The notes beneath the pieces are model-generated. The model had not been told where the DNA came from. It searched no databases and saw only the letters and a program-made list of their open reading frames with translations. This document shows, piece after piece, positions 22,273-31,868 of a stretch of DNA of 64,000 bases. How positions within the stretch are numbered: position 1 is the stretch's first letter; every line of letters starts with the position of its first letter. The stretch covers positions 1 through 64,000 of the forward strand of contig NZ_JAAILA010000004.1 in the NCBI RefSeq assembly GCF_010974825.1. The letters are read 5' to 3'. The stretch is from Aeromonas rivipollensis. Lineage in GTDB: Bacteria; Pseudomonadota; Gammaproteobacteria; Enterobacterales; Aeromonadaceae. Made by a program: the position numbers and the translations under genes.

Positions 22273-22971
22273 ATGCAACGTATCAAGTGCCGCGTAGAGG
22301 AACTGCGCGAATATGTCGACACCATCTGGCACGTGGCCCTGACGCCGCAGCAAGCGGTGAGCTTCAAGCCTGGCCAGTATCTGCTGGTGGTGATGAGCGA
22401 TTCGGACAAGCGCCCCTTCTCCATCGCCAACTCGCCGACCCGCTCCGGTGTGCTGGAGCTGCAGATCGGTGCCACCCCGGAGAACGCCTACGCCGGTCAG
22501 GTGCTGGCCCGCATGCGCGAGCAGGGGGAGATCGAGATCGAACTGGCGGCGGGCAAGGCCTTCCTGCGTGACGAATCGCCGCGTCCCCTGATCCTGATGG
22601 CAGGCGGCACCGGCTTCTCCTACGCCCGCGCCATCCTGGAGTATCTGATCGATACCGGCAGCAAGCGCCCGGTGTTCCTCTACTGGGGCGTGCGCCAGGC
22701 GCACTGGCTCTATGAGCAGGGGCTGATGCAGCAGTGGGAGCGCGACTATGCACCGCTGACCTTCATCCCCGTGGTGCAGGAGCCACAAGCGGACTGGACC
22801 GGCAAGACCGGCCTGGTGCACAAGGCCATCATGGACGACTTCGTCAGCCTGCATGACTACGACATCTATGTGGCCGGTCGCTTCGAGATGGCGGGTGCCG
22901 CTCGCGAGGAGTTCAAGGTGCTGGGTGCCGAGCCCGAGCGCATCTTTGGTGACGCCTACGAGTTCATCTGA
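22273..22971 (+). CDS. fre: NAD(P)H-flavin reductase
   Basis: Reduces free flavins with NAD(P)H and is known to activate ribonucleotide reductase and other flavin-dependent enzymes. It has 232 residues. The flavin-binding RPFSIANSP, the nucleotide-binding LMAGGTGFSYARAI (GGTG) and C-terminal GDAYEFI match Fre/LuxG. Reduced FMN is also needed to prenylate the UbiD cofactor, which gives a plausible reason for the conserved ubiD-fre pairing (inference). Confidence 0.95.
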   Translation: MQRIKCRVEELREYVDTIWHVALTPQQAVSFKPGQYLLVVMSDSDKRPFSIANSPTRSGVLELQIGATPENAYAGQVLARMREQGEIEIELAAGKAFLRDESPRPLILMAGGTGFSYARAILEYLIDTGSKRPVFLYWGVRQAHWLYEQGLMQQWERDYAPLTFIPVVQEPQADWTGKTGLVHKAIMDDFVSLHDYDIYVAGRFEMAGAAREEFKVLGAEPERIFGDAYEFI

Positions 22972-23086
22972 TCACCGTCTACTACCCGAGGAGCGCCGAT
23001 CTGCTCCCTTCTCCCCTCGCGGGAGAAGGGGGGGATGAGCAACTTGGTTTGCCAGCCCGTATCGGCCCCCCTTGGGCATCAGAAAC

Positions 23087-23115
23087 AACAAACCCCAGCC
23101 TGGCTGGGGTTTGTT
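23087..23115. terminator. bidirectional terminator between fre and ubiK
   Basis: A 14-bp inverted repeat (AACAAACCCCAGCC / GGCTGGGGTTTGTT) with a minimal loop and flanking T/A tracts, between the convergent fre and ubiK. Confidence 0.85.
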
Positions 23116-23143
23116 TTATGTGCCGACGGGACGTCGAACCGTA

Positions 23144-23401
23144 TTACTCGCCCTTGGCGCCGAGCTGCTGTTCCAGCTGGGCCAGCTTGGCCTCGAGGGC
23201 GGTCAGCTTCTCCCGGGTGCGCAGCAGCACCTTGGTCTGCACGTCAAACTCTTCGCGGCTCACCAGATCCAGCTTGTTCAGCTGGGCCTGCAGCACCTGA
23301 CGGGTCTTCTTCTCCACCTCTTCACCCATGCTGCGAATGCCAGGCGGCAGGGCGTTGTGTATCTGTTTGGCGATCTCTTCCAGTTTTTTCGGGTCGATCA
23401 T
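23144..23401 (-). CDS. ubiK: UbiK, ubiquinone biosynthesis accessory factor
   Basis: Small coiled-coil protein (85 residues, YqiC family) that interacts with UbiJ and is needed for efficient aerobic ubiquinone production. It begins [21 protein letters not shown], and the second half is a long coiled coil ([21 protein letters not shown]). ATG 23401 fits the family and has AAGGAGAACCCC upstream. An in-frame extension to 23428 is unlikely. Here it lies close to ubiD and fre and in the same window as ubiE, ubiJ and ubiB. Confidence 0.92.
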   Translation of the reverse strand: MIDPKKLEEIAKQIHNALPPGIRSMGEEVEKKTRQVLQAQLNKLDLVSREEFDVQTKVLLRTREKLTALEAKLAQLEQQLGAKGE

Positions 23402-23703
23402 GGGGTTCTCCTTAAGCAATGGCGCCATTCTACCGACAAATCCCCCCCTTTGCCGAGATCGGGGTGGCTTTTTGCGCCACTGGCGCTGAAAGGTTCTGGT
23501 CGGGTCTGGTGATAAGGGGGAGGCTGTTACCCTCTGGCGCCGGGGATCAATTCCAATTCCTTGATGTTGTACACAAAAAAATCAGATCAGATGACCGACC
23601 AGAGGCTTATTAATTGTTGCGTTGCTGTTAATATGACTCGGTCGGGTTTGGACCCTACCCCGTCAGGCTCATCATGGATAACAACATATAAAGAGATAAG
23701 GAT
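23402..23703. other. intergenic region between ubiK and the lipase gene
   Basis: About 300 bases separate the divergent ubiK and lipase genes. The last 150 bases turn AT-rich and probably hold the lipase promoter. AAGAGATAAGGAT just before 23704 supplies a ribosome-binding site. I see no gene, repeat or recognisable operator. Confidence 0.5.
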
Positions 23704-26121
23704 ATGAAAAAGAAGCTAATTTACGCGGCAGTCGTCAGTGCGCTGCTGAGCGGTTGTGGTGGCAGTGACGAAAACAAAGGCGATACCTCAAGCTATCTCG
23801 ATTATCTGCTGAGCGGCACCAATGCGGCGCGCCCCAGCGCCCTGGCCGCCCGTGCCAGTGACGGCACCCTGAAGTTCTCGACCGAAACGGCCGATCTCTC
23901 CAATCCAGTCTCAGCCCTCTCCACCCTGGATGGCTGGTCCACTACCCAGGCGGTCCAGATAGTGCCAGTGACTGCCTCGGGCATCACAGTCAAGGCGCCG
24001 TCCGCCGCCGAATTTGGTGCCTCGGTGGCCCCGCTCTACCTGCTGGAGCTGGAGTTCGACAGCGCCGCCCTGCGCCCGAGTGGTGTGAAGAAGGTGCTGG
24101 CCTACGGGGTGGACTTCGTGGTCGCCGAGTCGGCGGGCAAGCTGAACCTGGTGCCGCTCAAGCCGCTCAATCCCTCTTCCTACTACATGATAGTGGCGAC
24201 CGATTCGCTCAAGGACAGCAGCGGCAACCCCCTGCGGGCGGGCAGCGACTATAGCAACTACAAGAGCACCACCGGCAGCAATGCCCAGGAGCAGACCATC
24301 AGCGGCCTGATAGCGCTGCAGGAAGGGTTGTTCAAGGCGGCCACCGGCATCACCAGCGATCACGTGATCTTCTCCGACTGGTTCGGTACCCAGTCCGGTG
24401 CCGACGTGCTGGTGGCGGTGAAAGGCGCGGCTGCTTCCGTGCTCAAGAGCCCGACCCTGGACGCTGCCGCCCTGTGGAAGCAGGATGCCCTGGGCAACAC
24501 CAACCTGCCCGGCACCTATACCCTGGCCGTGACCGGCAGCAACACCTTCCTGACCCAGCTGGATGCGGAGCAGTTCCTGCCGCAAGAGCAGAAAGATGCC
24601 ATTGCCGCCGCCGTTGAAGCTAACCCGCAATTGAAGGGTCTTGCCGGTATGACCCAGGTCTTTACCGGTACGGTCAAGCTGCCTTACTTCCTCTCCTCAC
24701 CGGCCACCGCCGGCTCCTGGGACAAGGCCAGGACCCAGTCCTGGCATGGTGCCATCCCCAGTCTCTATGCCATCGCCAATGCGCTGAAGGCACAGGATGC
24801 CGAGGTGATCGGCGGTCTGGTGGGCGCCGGTGTTGATCCGGCCCTGCTGGGCGAGCTCATTGCCGACCCGAGCCGTCAGGCCGAGTTGCTGGCGGAGGCG
24901 AGCAAGCTGATCGGGGTGACCCTCACCTCCGGTGGCAAGGCGCTGGATCCCGAGATGAACATAGGCCGCTTCAACCCGCTGCCCAAGCTGGAAGAGGTGC
25001 AGTCCGTGCCGATGCGGATCTTTGCCGCAACCAATGACCTGAAGACCATCACAGATGTGATCATCTATCAGCACGGCGTCACCTCGGTGAAGGAGAACGC
25101 CTACGCCCTGGCGCTGGGTCAGATCGGTGCCGGTGCCCAGGCGAGCAAGAACGTGGCCGTGGTGGTGATCGACCATCCGCTGCACGGGGAGCGTGGCTTC
25201 GCCCTGACCGGCAGTCCGGACTCGGTCACCACGGATAAGAACCCGACTCCCTACCTGAACCTGAGCTACCTGACGGTGGCGCGGGACAACCTGAAACAGA
25301 GCGTGGCGGATCTGCTGGGCCTGCGTCTGGCGGTGGGTCTGGCCAATGCCAAGGGTGCTATCGGTCAGAAGGGCCTCAAGGTGCACTTCCTGGGTCACTC
25401 CCTGGGCGCCATCGCCGGGGCCAACCTGTTGGCGGTGGCCAACCAGCCCATCGGCAACGCCCAGGCGGATGCCCTGTTCAAGTTCACCACCGGTGGCCTG
25501 GCCATGCCGGGTGGCGGCATAGCCCCGCTGCTGCTGAACTCGCCGACCTTCGGCCCGACCATCCAGATGAGCGTGCTGACCGGTGGCAGCGCCGCCCTGA
25601 AGACGGCCTTCACCGCCTATGCGCCGAACTGCAAGACGGCGGCGCCGACCTGCTTCGTCAACGAGTTCCTGCCGAGCCTGGACGCCGCCACCCAGGAGAG
25701 CGCGGCCGGTACCCTGCAGAGCTACAGCTTCGCGGCCCAGTCGGTGCTGGATTCGGCGGATCCGATCAACCTGGGTCGCGGCATAGCGGCGGACTTCCCG
25801 CTGTTTGCCACCGAAGTCGTCGGCGACGGCGCCCTGAGCCTGTCGGATCGGGTTATCCCGAACAGCATTGCCAACGCCCCCCTGGGTGGCACCGAGCCGC
25901 TGTTCAAGGTGCTGGCCCTGCAGCCGCTGAGCGCGACCGGCGCGGCCAATCACCACGCCACTCGCTTCGTGGCCGGCGGTCACAGCTCGCTGCTGGCACC
26001 GGACGAGAACTTCGATCCGACCGGCGCTGTCACCTCAGAGATGCAGACCCAGTTCGGCAGCTTCTTCGCAAGCGGTGGTACCGCAGTCAAGGTGACCGAC
26101 GCCAGCCTGCTCAAGCAGTAA
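23704..26121 (+). CDS. Pla-1/cef family extracellular lipase (lipoprotein)
   Basis: An 805-residue lipase/phospholipase of the Aeromonas Pla-1/cef and Vibrio VolA type. The N-terminus is a lipoprotein signal (MKKKLIYAAVVSALLSGC, lipobox LSGC), so it is probably lipid-anchored and surface exposed, as VolA is. The nucleophile elbow GHSLG is at residues 564-568 (FLGHSLGAIAGANLL). An earlier HGERGF segment and a C-terminal HHATRFVAGGHSSLL, which may hold the catalytic His, are also seen. Its own promoter and terminator make it monocistronic. It probably releases fatty acids from host or environmental lipids (family knowledge). Confidence 0.87.
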   Translation: MKKKLIYAAVVSALLSGCGGSDENKGDTSSYLDYLLSGTNAARPSALAARASDGTLKFSTETADLSNPVSALSTLDGWSTTQAVQIVPVTASGITVKAPSAAEFGASVAPLYLLELEFDSAALRPSGVKKVLAYGVDFVVAESAGKLNLVPLKPLNPSSYYMIVATDSLKDSSGNPLRAGSDYSNYKSTTGSNAQEQTISGLIALQEGLFKAATGITSDHVIFSDWFGTQSGADVLVAVKGAAASVLKSPTLDAAALWKQDALGNTNLPGTYTLAVTGSNTFLTQLDAEQFLPQEQKDAIAAAVEANPQLKGLAGMTQVFTGTVKLPYFLSSPATAGSWDKARTQSWHGAIPSLYAIANALKAQDAEVIGGLVGAGVDPALLGELIADPSRQAELLAEASKLIGVTLTSGGKALDPEMNIGRFNPLPKLEEVQSVPMRIFAATNDLKTITDVIIYQHGVTSVKENAYALALGQIGAGAQASKNVAVVVIDHPLHGERGFALTGSPDSVTTDKNPTPYLNLSYLTVARDNLKQSVADLLGLRLAVGLANAKGAIGQKGLKVHFLGHSLGAIAGANLLAVANQPIGNAQADALFKFTTGGLAMPGGGIAPLLLNSPTFGPTIQMSVLTGGSAALKTAFTAYAPNCKTAAPTCFVNEFLPSLDAATQESAAGTLQSYSFAAQSVLDSADPINLGRGIAADFPLFATEVVGDGALSLSDRVIPNSIANAPLGGTEPLFKVLALQPLSATGAANHHATRFVAGGHSSLLAPDENFDPTGAVTSEMQTQFGSFFASGGTAVKVTDASLLKQ

Positions 26122-26136
26122 ACCAGCTGGATAATA

Positions 26137-26164
26137 AAAACGCCGCCCTTAGGGGCGGCGTTTT
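26137..26164 (+). terminator. terminator after the lipase gene
   Basis: Stem AAAACGCCGCCC / GGGCGGCGTTTT with a short loop, followed by GTTTTTGG. It begins 15 bases after the lipase stop. Confidence 0.88.
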
Positions 26165-26205
26165 GTTTTTGGGGTAATAGCGGTGGGCTGACTGTAGTAA
26201 ACGCC

Positions 26206-26331
26206 TCACGCCGGTCTGTGATGTCTGTCCAGCCAACCTTGCAGCAGGCCGACCAGCAGACCCACCAGGTGTGCCATGTTGGCGGTCGCTATGGCTGCCG
26301 AGCGGGCCGTAGCAATCGCGACGATGAGACG
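26206..26331 (-). repeat. duplicated 3' tail of glpG, in frame after the glpG stop
   Basis: Directly after the glpG TGA (26332-26334) the same minus-strand frame continues for 42 codons to a second TGA at 26206-26208. The last 28 or so codons (ATANMAHLVGLLVGL...DRHHRPA) repeat the true GlpG C-terminus (...[14 protein letters not shown]...DRHHRPT) with a few substitutions. The first 13 codons (RLIVAIATARSAI) have no match in GlpG. It looks like a decaying tandem duplication of the 3' end. The catalytic-His helix is included but the serine is not. Confidence 0.8.
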
Positions 26332-27198
26332 TCAGGTGGGCCTGTGATGCCTGTCCAGCCAGCCTTGCAGCAGGCCGACCAGCAGGCCGATCAGATGGGC
26401 CATGTTGGCGGTGGGGGTGCCGAGCATGTCGAAGAAGCCGAGCACCAGCCAGATCAGCATGAAGCCCATCAGGGCCGGCGGCATGGTGAGGCCGCAGGCG
26501 GGCTGCAGTCTGGCCCGCATCCAGCTGTAGCCGAGCAGGGCATAGACCACCCCGGAGAGGCCGCCAAAGCGCGGGCCGCTCACGAAGAACTCGGCGATAT
26601 TGGGTAGCGCGGCCCCGACCAGCAGCAGGATAAACAGCTTGCCGCTGCCGAGCCGCTGCTCGATCTGGCCGCCGAGATACCACCACCACAGCAGGTTGAA
26701 CACCAGGTGCAGCACCGAGAAGTGGATAAAGGCCGGGGTGACGTAGCGCCAGGCCTGCCAGTCGGTGAACTGGGCCAGGGTCGGGTGGAACGCCAGCTCG
26801 TCGAAGATGGGCAGGCCTATGGCGTCGAGGGCATAGATGGCCAGGCAGGCGATGATGACCACCAGGGTCAGGGGGCCTGCCTGATGGAGGAAGTCGGTGA
26901 CGGGATCCGTCATCCCCTTGCTGTAGTCGATGCGGGCATCCGCCCGGCCGGACTGCCAGGAGGCCTCCATGTAGCGGGGGTGATTGGGCTCGGCCAGGAA
27001 GCGCTTCACCTCCTGCTGGGCCTGGGCGAGGCGCAGCTCGTCCGCCAGCCAGACCGAGACGCCGAGCTCGGACTGGGTCAGCTCGCACGGGATGCCGAGG
27101 GTGGCGAGGTAATCCACCAGCGCCTGGGCCATGCGGGCGTCACCCAGTACCAGCAGCTGGATCATGCCGGCCGGGGAGGAGTGGCCCGCCCCTGTCAT
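26332..27198 (-). CDS. glpG: rhomboid intramembrane serine protease GlpG
   Basis: Six-helix inner-membrane protease that cleaves transmembrane substrates. It has 288 residues. The soluble N-terminal domain ([15 protein letters not shown]...VWLADE) is followed by the membrane core with [18 protein letters not shown], the catalytic Ser in [12 protein letters not shown] and the catalytic His in ANMAHLIG. The ATG at 27198 overlaps the glpE stop (ATGA). A second ATG 11 codons later (MIQLLVLGD) is nearer to the E. coli N-terminus. A copy of its 3' end follows downstream. Confidence 0.94.
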   Translation of the reverse strand: MTGAGHSSPAGMIQLLVLGDARMAQALVDYLATLGIPCELTQSELGVSVWLADELRLAQAQQEVKRFLAEPNHPRYMEASWQSGRADARIDYSKGMTDPVTDFLHQAGPLTLVVIIACLAIYALDAIGLPIFDELAFHPTLAQFTDWQAWRYVTPAFIHFSVLHLVFNLLWWWYLGGQIEQRLGSGKLFILLLVGAALPNIAEFFVSGPRFGGLSGVVYALLGYSWMRARLQPACGLTMPPALMGFMLIWLVLGFFDMLGTPTANMAHLIGLLVGLLQGWLDRHHRPT

Positions 27199-27518
27199 GC
27201 GTCGCCTGCCTGGATCGGGAACTCCCTGCGCCAGGCCTCGAAGCCGCCGTCCAGGCTGTAGACGGCGTCATAGCCCTGTTGCAGCAGATACTGGGCCGCC
27301 CCCTGGCTGCTGTTGCCGTGATAGCACATCACTATGACGGGGGTGTCGAAGTCCACCTCGTTCATGAAGCGAACCAGGGAACCGTTGGTGAGGTGGAAGG
27401 CGCCGACCGCGTGGGCCGTCTCGAAGGATTGGGGATCACGAATGTCCACGAGACGGGCCTCACCGGCCTCCAGCTTCTGGTGGGCATCCTGGGCGCTGAT
27501 ATGGGCAAACTGGTCCAT
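27195..27518 (-). CDS. glpE: thiosulfate sulfurtransferase GlpE (rhodanese)
   Basis: Single-domain rhodanese of 107 residues that transfers sulfur from thiosulfate to thiophilic acceptors. It begins [16 protein letters not shown], nearly as in E. coli, and the active-site loop reads [17 protein letters not shown] 27518 is preferred over an ATG five codons upstream for that reason, and AGGACA lies upstream. The operon glpE-glpG is as in E. coli, but no glpR regulator follows. Confidence 0.94.
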   Translation of the reverse strand: MDQFAHISAQDAHQKLEAGEARLVDIRDPQSFETAHAVGAFHLTNGSLVRFMNEVDFDTPVIVMCYHGNSSQGAAQYLLQQGYDAVYSLDGGFEAWRREFPIQAGDA

Positions 27519-27685
27519 TGAGATGTCCTGCAAATAGATGATTGAGGGCCAGTTTACCGCAAGCCGTGGCTAGCGCTAAGCCCGCAATGTGCCTTGCCAT
27601 GTGCCGCGGGATCGCAATTTCCTTCAATATCGGCCCGGACAGGCCGGATAGGCTGGTGGCTCAATCCTTTGCGTGAGCATCATCC

Positions 27686-28279
27686 ATGGAAATCAGTCTG
27701 TTGTTGTCCATGTCCGGGTTTGCCCTGGCCATGTCCATCTCCCCGGGGCCAGTCAACCTGGTCGCCCTCGGCACCGGCGCCCGTTACGGCTTCCCGGCCA
27801 GCCTGCGCCACGTGGTGGGAGCGACCCTCGGTTTCATACTGCTGCTCCTGCTGATGGGGCTGGGCCTCGGTGGTGCCCTGTCCCGGTGGCCGGTGGCGGC
27901 GGGCGCCATCCACTGGGGCGGCGTGCTCTTTCTCTGTTACATGGCCTGGCAACTGCTGGTGGACAGGGGGCAGCTGGAGCGGGTCGAGGGGGCGCCACCC
28001 GCCTTCTGGTACGGGGCCCTGATGCAGTGGCTCAATCCCAAGGCCTGGCTGGCGGCCAGCATGGGGATGGGGGCCTACGGGGTCGCGGGCGGGCTGGGGC
28101 AGATAGCCCTGTTTACCTCTCTCTATCTGGTGATCTGCCTCGGCTCCATCGCCTGCTGGGCCTATGCCGGCAGTTGCATGCAGGGGCTGCTGCTGGTGCC
28201 TCGCCGACTGCGCTGGTTCAACCGGGCCATGGCACTCTTGCTGCTGCTCAGCGCCGCCTATCTGGTGCGTTCAGCCTGA
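27686..28279 (+). CDS. LysE/RhtB family amino acid exporter
   Basis: A 197-residue inner-membrane protein with about six hydrophobic segments. The signature near the N-terminus (MSISPGPVNLVALGTGARYGF) and the WLNPKAWL motif in the middle are typical of LysE/RhtB exporters. The substrate is unknown. It converges with the AraC-type regulator gene, and their 3' ends overlap by 22 bases, a common pairing in this family (inference of regulation). Confidence 0.86.
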   Translation: MEISLLLSMSGFALAMSISPGPVNLVALGTGARYGFPASLRHVVGATLGFILLLLLMGLGLGGALSRWPVAAGAIHWGGVLFLCYMAWQLLVDRGQLERVEGAPPAFWYGALMQWLNPKAWLAASMGMGAYGVAGGLGQIALFTSLYLVICLGSIACWAYAGSCMQGLLLVPRRLRWFNRAMALLLLLSAAYLVRSA

Positions 28280-29103
28280 CGGGCGAGCTGGGTCCTGTAC
28301 TGGCCCGGGGTGGTGGCGACCCGGCGTTTGAACTGGCGCTGGAAGTGGGCCTGATCCGCAAAGCCGCTGGCCAGGGCGACCTCGGCCAGGGGCTGCCCCT
28401 GTTTGAGCAGGGTGCGGGCGTGGCGGATGCGCCTGTCCAGCAGATAGGCGTGGGGGGTCATGCCGTAATGCTGGCTGAAGGCGCGCACGAAGTGGGAGGG
28501 GGTGAGCCCGGCCACGGCGCTCAGCTGTAACAGGCTGAGGGGGCTGGCGCTGTCGTCCTGCATCAGCTCGGCGGCCCGTTGCAGGTGCTGGGGCGGGCGA
28601 TCGTCCCAGCGTGCTGGGGTGAGCCTGGCCAGCAACTGGCGACTGAACAGGTGGCAGGCCACCTCGCGGGCCAGGGGATCCTGCGCCTGCACCAGCTGGT
28701 GATGGAGGTGTTGCAAGCCCTGGTAGAGCAGGGGATCCCGGCTCGCCGTCATGTCGAAGGGCCTAAACTCGCTGCCGAGGCCGGCCTCCTCCTGCTGGCT
28801 GCGCAGCCAGTCGGTATCGAGGTAGAACATCAGATAGGACCAGGGCTGGTCGGCGATGGGGTTGCAGGCGTGCACCTCCTCCGGGTTCATCAGCACCAGG
28901 GAACCCGGGCCGACCTCCTGAAGGCTCCGCTGGTTGAGGTAGTGGCTGTGGCCGCCGGTGATGGCGCCGATGGAGAAGTGGGCGTGGCTGTGCTTGTCGT
29001 AGCAGACGTGGCGGCCATCCTGCACCGCCCGCGCCTCAATGAAGGGCAGGGCAGGGTCGTGCCAGAAGCTGTGTCTGTCCGGCCCTGCCTCTGCCCTGCT
29101 CAT
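28258..29103 (-). CDS. AraC family transcriptional regulator
   Basis: A 281-residue regulator. The N-terminal cupin-like sensor domain (HAHFSIGAITGG, GSLVLMNPEEVHACNP) is of the AraC-binding type. The C-terminal double helix-turn-helix reads LLQLSAVAGLTPSHFVRAFSQHYG then AEVALASGFADQAHFQRQFKRRVATTPGQYR. Its target is probably the overlapping LysE-type exporter (inference from position). Only 2 bases separate its start from the livF stop, so it could also be read through from the liv operon. Confidence 0.88.
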   Translation of the reverse strand: MSRAEAGPDRHSFWHDPALPFIEARAVQDGRHVCYDKHSHAHFSIGAITGGHSHYLNQRSLQEVGPGSLVLMNPEEVHACNPIADQPWSYLMFYLDTDWLRSQQEEAGLGSEFRPFDMTASRDPLLYQGLQHLHHQLVQAQDPLAREVACHLFSRQLLARLTPARWDDRPPQHLQRAAELMQDDSASPLSLLQLSAVAGLTPSHFVRAFSQHYGMTPHAYLLDRRIRHARTLLKQGQPLAEVALASGFADQAHFQRQFKRRVATTPGQYRTQLARQAERTR

Positions 29104-29105
29104 GA

Positions 29106-29807
29106 TCAGCCGCCGAGATAGGCCTGGCGCACTGCCGGGTTGGCGAGCAGGGCCGCCCCCGTGTCTTGCAGCACCACCCGGCCGTTTTCCAGCACATAGC
29201 CCCGATCCGCCAGCTTGAGCGCCTGGTTGGCGTTCTGCTCCACCAGGAAGATGGTCATCCCCTTCTGGCGCAGCTGCTCTATGGTGTCGAAGATCTGCTG
29301 GATGATGATGGGGGCCAGCCCCAGGGAGGGTTCGTCCAGCAGCAGCAGGCGCGGCTTGCTCATCAGGGCCCGGCCTATGGCCAGCATCTGCTGCTCGCCG
29401 CCGGACATGGTGCCCGCCCGCTGCTCCAGCCGCTCGTGCAGCCGGGGGAACATGGTGAACACCTGATCCAGCAGGGCAGGTTGCTCGGCCTTGTCGACGA
29501 AGAAGGCCCCCATCAGCAGGTTCTCCTGCACCGTCAGGCGGGCGAAGATGCGGCGCCCCTCAGGCACCACTGCGATGTCCTTGCGCATGATGCGGGCCGT
29601 GCTGAGGGAGTCTATCTGCTCCCCCTCGAACCAGATGCTGCCGCTGCTGGGCTTGGGTTCGCCACAGAGCGTCATCAGCAAGGTGGTCTTGCCGGCGCCG
29701 TTGGCGCCGATCAGGGTGACGATTTCCCCCTCTTTTATCTCGACGCTGACGTCGTGCAGCGCCTGGATCTTGCCGTAGTGGGTCGATACGTTGCGAAGTT
29801 CTAACAT
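29106..29807 (-). CDS. livF: branched-chain amino acid ABC transporter ATPase LivF
   Basis: A 233-residue ABC ATPase, one of the two nucleotide-binding subunits of the high-affinity Leu/Ile/Val importer. Walker A is GANGAGKTTL, the signature is MSGGEQQML and Walker B is LLLLDEPSLGL. It is the last gene of livH-livM-livG-livF, 10 bases after livG. Confidence 0.95.
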   Translation of the reverse strand: MLELRNVSTHYGKIQALHDVSVEIKEGEIVTLIGANGAGKTTLLMTLCGEPKPSSGSIWFEGEQIDSLSTARIMRKDIAVVPEGRRIFARLTVQENLLMGAFFVDKAEQPALLDQVFTMFPRLHERLEQRAGTMSGGEQQMLAIGRALMSKPRLLLLDEPSLGLAPIIIQQIFDTIEQLRQKGMTIFLVEQNANQALKLADRGYVLENGRVVLQDTGAALLANPAVRQAYLGG

Positions 29808-29817
29808 CTTGATTTCC

Positions 29818-30603
29818 TTACGACTCGCCCAGATAGGCCTTGATCACGGCCGGGTTGTTGCGGATCTCATCCGGTTTGCCATGGGCCAGCGGGGTGCCCT
29901 GATTCACCACGAAGATGCGGTTGGAGATCTCCATCACCAGCTTCATATCGTGCTCGATAAGCAGCACCGAGACGCCAAACTCGTCCCTCAGGTTGGAGAT
30001 GAGGTCGTTGAGCTCGTCGGTCTCGTGCGGGTTGAGGCCGGCGGCCGGCTCATCCAGCATCAGCAGCTCGGGCCGGGTCGCCATGCAGCGGGCGATCTCG
30101 AGGCGGCGTTGCTGGCCATAGGCCAGGTTGCCGGCGGGGCGGTTGGCGAGATCCTTGAGACCCACCTTCTCCAGCCAGAAGGCGGACTGCTCCAGCCCCT
30201 CTTTCTCGGCGCGGCGGAAGGCCGGGGTCTTGAACAGCCCGGCGATGAAGCCGGTATTGAGATGCCTGTGCTGGGCCACCAGCAGGTTCTCCACCGCCGT
30301 CATCTCCTTGAACAGGCGCACGTGCTGGAAGGTACGCACTATGCCCTTGCGGGCGATGAGGTGGCCGGGCAGCCCCTGGATCTCCTCGCCACGGTAGCGG
30401 ATGGTACCGCCGGTCGGGCGGTAGAAACCCGTCAGGCAGTTGAAGATGGTGGTCTTGCCCGCCCCGTTGGGGCCAATGATGGAGATCACCTCGCCCTTGT
30501 CCACATCCAGCTTGACGCCGTTGACCGCCAGCAGGCCGCCGAAGCGCATCGACAGATCAGAGACGTCGAGCAATTTGTTGTTGGTATTGTTCAGCTTGCT
30601 CAT
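29818..30603 (-). CDS. livG: branched-chain amino acid ABC transporter ATPase LivG
   Basis: A 261-residue ABC ATPase with Walker [12 protein letters not shown], signature [15 protein letters not shown], Walker [14 protein letters not shown] and the LivG-type C-terminus ([19 protein letters not shown]). The ATG overlaps the livM stop (ATGA). Confidence 0.95.
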   Translation of the reverse strand: MSKLNNTNNKLLDVSDLSMRFGGLLAVNGVKLDVDKGEVISIIGPNGAGKTTIFNCLTGFYRPTGGTIRYRGEEIQGLPGHLIARKGIVRTFQHVRLFKEMTAVENLLVAQHRHLNTGFIAGLFKTPAFRRAEKEGLEQSAFWLEKVGLKDLANRPAGNLAYGQQRRLEIARCMATRPELLMLDEPAAGLNPHETDELNDLISNLRDEFGVSVLLIEHDMKLVMEISNRIFVVNQGTPLAHGKPDEIRNNPAVIKAYLGES

Positions 30604-31868
30604 TTGCGCAGCTCCATGTGGGGTCGGCTCATGGGCAGCAGTCCCTGCGGCCGCCAGATCATCATGAACACCATCAAGAGGCCGAACATCAGCATGCGGT
30701 ACTCGTTGAACTCACGGGCCAGCTCAGGCAGTACCGTCATGACGATGGCTGCCAGCACCACCCCTATCTGGGAGCCCATGCCCCCCAGTACCACGATCGC
30801 GAGGACTATGGCCGACTCGATGAAGACGAAGGACTCCGGGCTGATGAAGCCCTGGCGCGAGGCGAAGAAGCTGCCGGCGAAGCCCGCGAAGCAGGCGCCT
30901 ATGGTGAAGGCGGTCAGCTTGATGATGGTGGGGTTGAGCCCCAGCGACTTGCAGGCGATCTCGTCTTCCCGCAGCGCTTCCCAGGCACGGCCCAGCGGCA
31001 TGCGCAGCAGACGGTTGATGACGAACAGGGTCGCCACCACCAGCACCAGCGCCATCAGGTAGAGGAAGATCACCTTGTGGTTGGCGTTGTAGGCGATGCC
31101 AAAGAAGTCGTGGAAGGTGCCAAAGCCCCCATCCTTGACGGTGCGGTTGAACTCCAGGCCGCCCAGGGTCGGCTTGGGAATGCCGGAGATCCCGTTCGGG
31201 CCGCCGGTCAGGGTGGTCATGTTGTTGAGCAGGATGCGGATGATCTCGCCAAAGCCCAGGGTGACTATGGCCAGATAGTCCCCCCGCAGCCGCAACACTG
31301 GGAAGCCGAGTAGGAAGCCGAAGGTGGCCGCCATCAGGCCGGCGATGGGCAGGCACTCCCAGAAGCTCAGGCCGAAGTAGGTGTTGAGTAGGGCGTAGCT
31401 GTAGGCGCCGACCGCGTAGAAGCCGACGTAACCGAGATCCAGCAGGCCGGCGAGGCCCACCACCACGTTGAGCCCCAGCCCCAGCATGATGTAAATCAGC
31501 GCCAGGGTGGCGAGATCGATGGCACCGCGGGACGCCATGAAGGGCCAGCTGACCGCAAACAACAGCACCAGGATGGCGGTGAGGTTGTAGAGCTTGGGCG
31601 CCTCCTCCGGGCTCGGCAGCACCAGCTTGGTGAAGCCGACGGAGAAGCCGCTGATGGAGGCCTGGAACAGGCGACTGATCTGGCCGCGCAGCATCTGGAA
31701 CCAGAAGACGATGGTGGCGCCCCCCAGCAGCCAGGCCAGGGAGACATCGAGCCGGCTCACCACCAACAGGCGGGAGCCATCGGTCTCCAGCTTGAAGCCG
31801 AGCAGCCAGAAGGAGAGCACCAGCAGCATCAGGCTGGCGATACAGGCATGGATAAATTGTTTTTTCAT
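30600..31868 (-). CDS. livM: branched-chain amino acid ABC transporter permease LivM
   Basis: A 422-residue inner-membrane permease with about ten hydrophobic segments. The LivM-specific long N-terminal extension ([20 protein letters not shown]) is present, as are the coupling loop [20 protein letters not shown] and [10 protein letters not shown]. The start overlaps the livH stop (ATGA). Confidence 0.95.
   Translation of the reverse strand: MKKQFIHACIASLMLLVLSFWLLGFKLETDGSRLLVVSRLDVSLAWLLGGATIVFWFQMLRGQISRLFQASISGFSVGFTKLVLPSPEEAPKLYNLTAILVLLFAVSWPFMASRGAIDLATLALIYIMLGLGLNVVVGLAGLLDLGYVGFYAVGAYSYALLNTYFGLSFWECLPIAGLMAATFGFLLGFPVLRLRGDYLAIVTLGFGEIIRILLNNMTTLTGGPNGISGIPKPTLGGLEFNRTVKDGGFGTFHDFFGIAYNANHKVIFLYLMALVLVVATLFVINRLLRMPLGRAWEALREDEIACKSLGLNPTIIKLTAFTIGACFAGFAGSFFASRQGFISPESFVFIESAIVLAIVVLGGMGSQIGVVLAAIVMTVLPELAREFNEYRMLMFGLLMVFMMIWRPQGLLPMSRPHMELRK

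Noticed and set aside
28258-28279. The 22-base overlap of the LysE-type and AraC-type genes as an annotation error
   Set aside because: Both C-termini look normal for their families, so a genuine convergent overlap is more likely.
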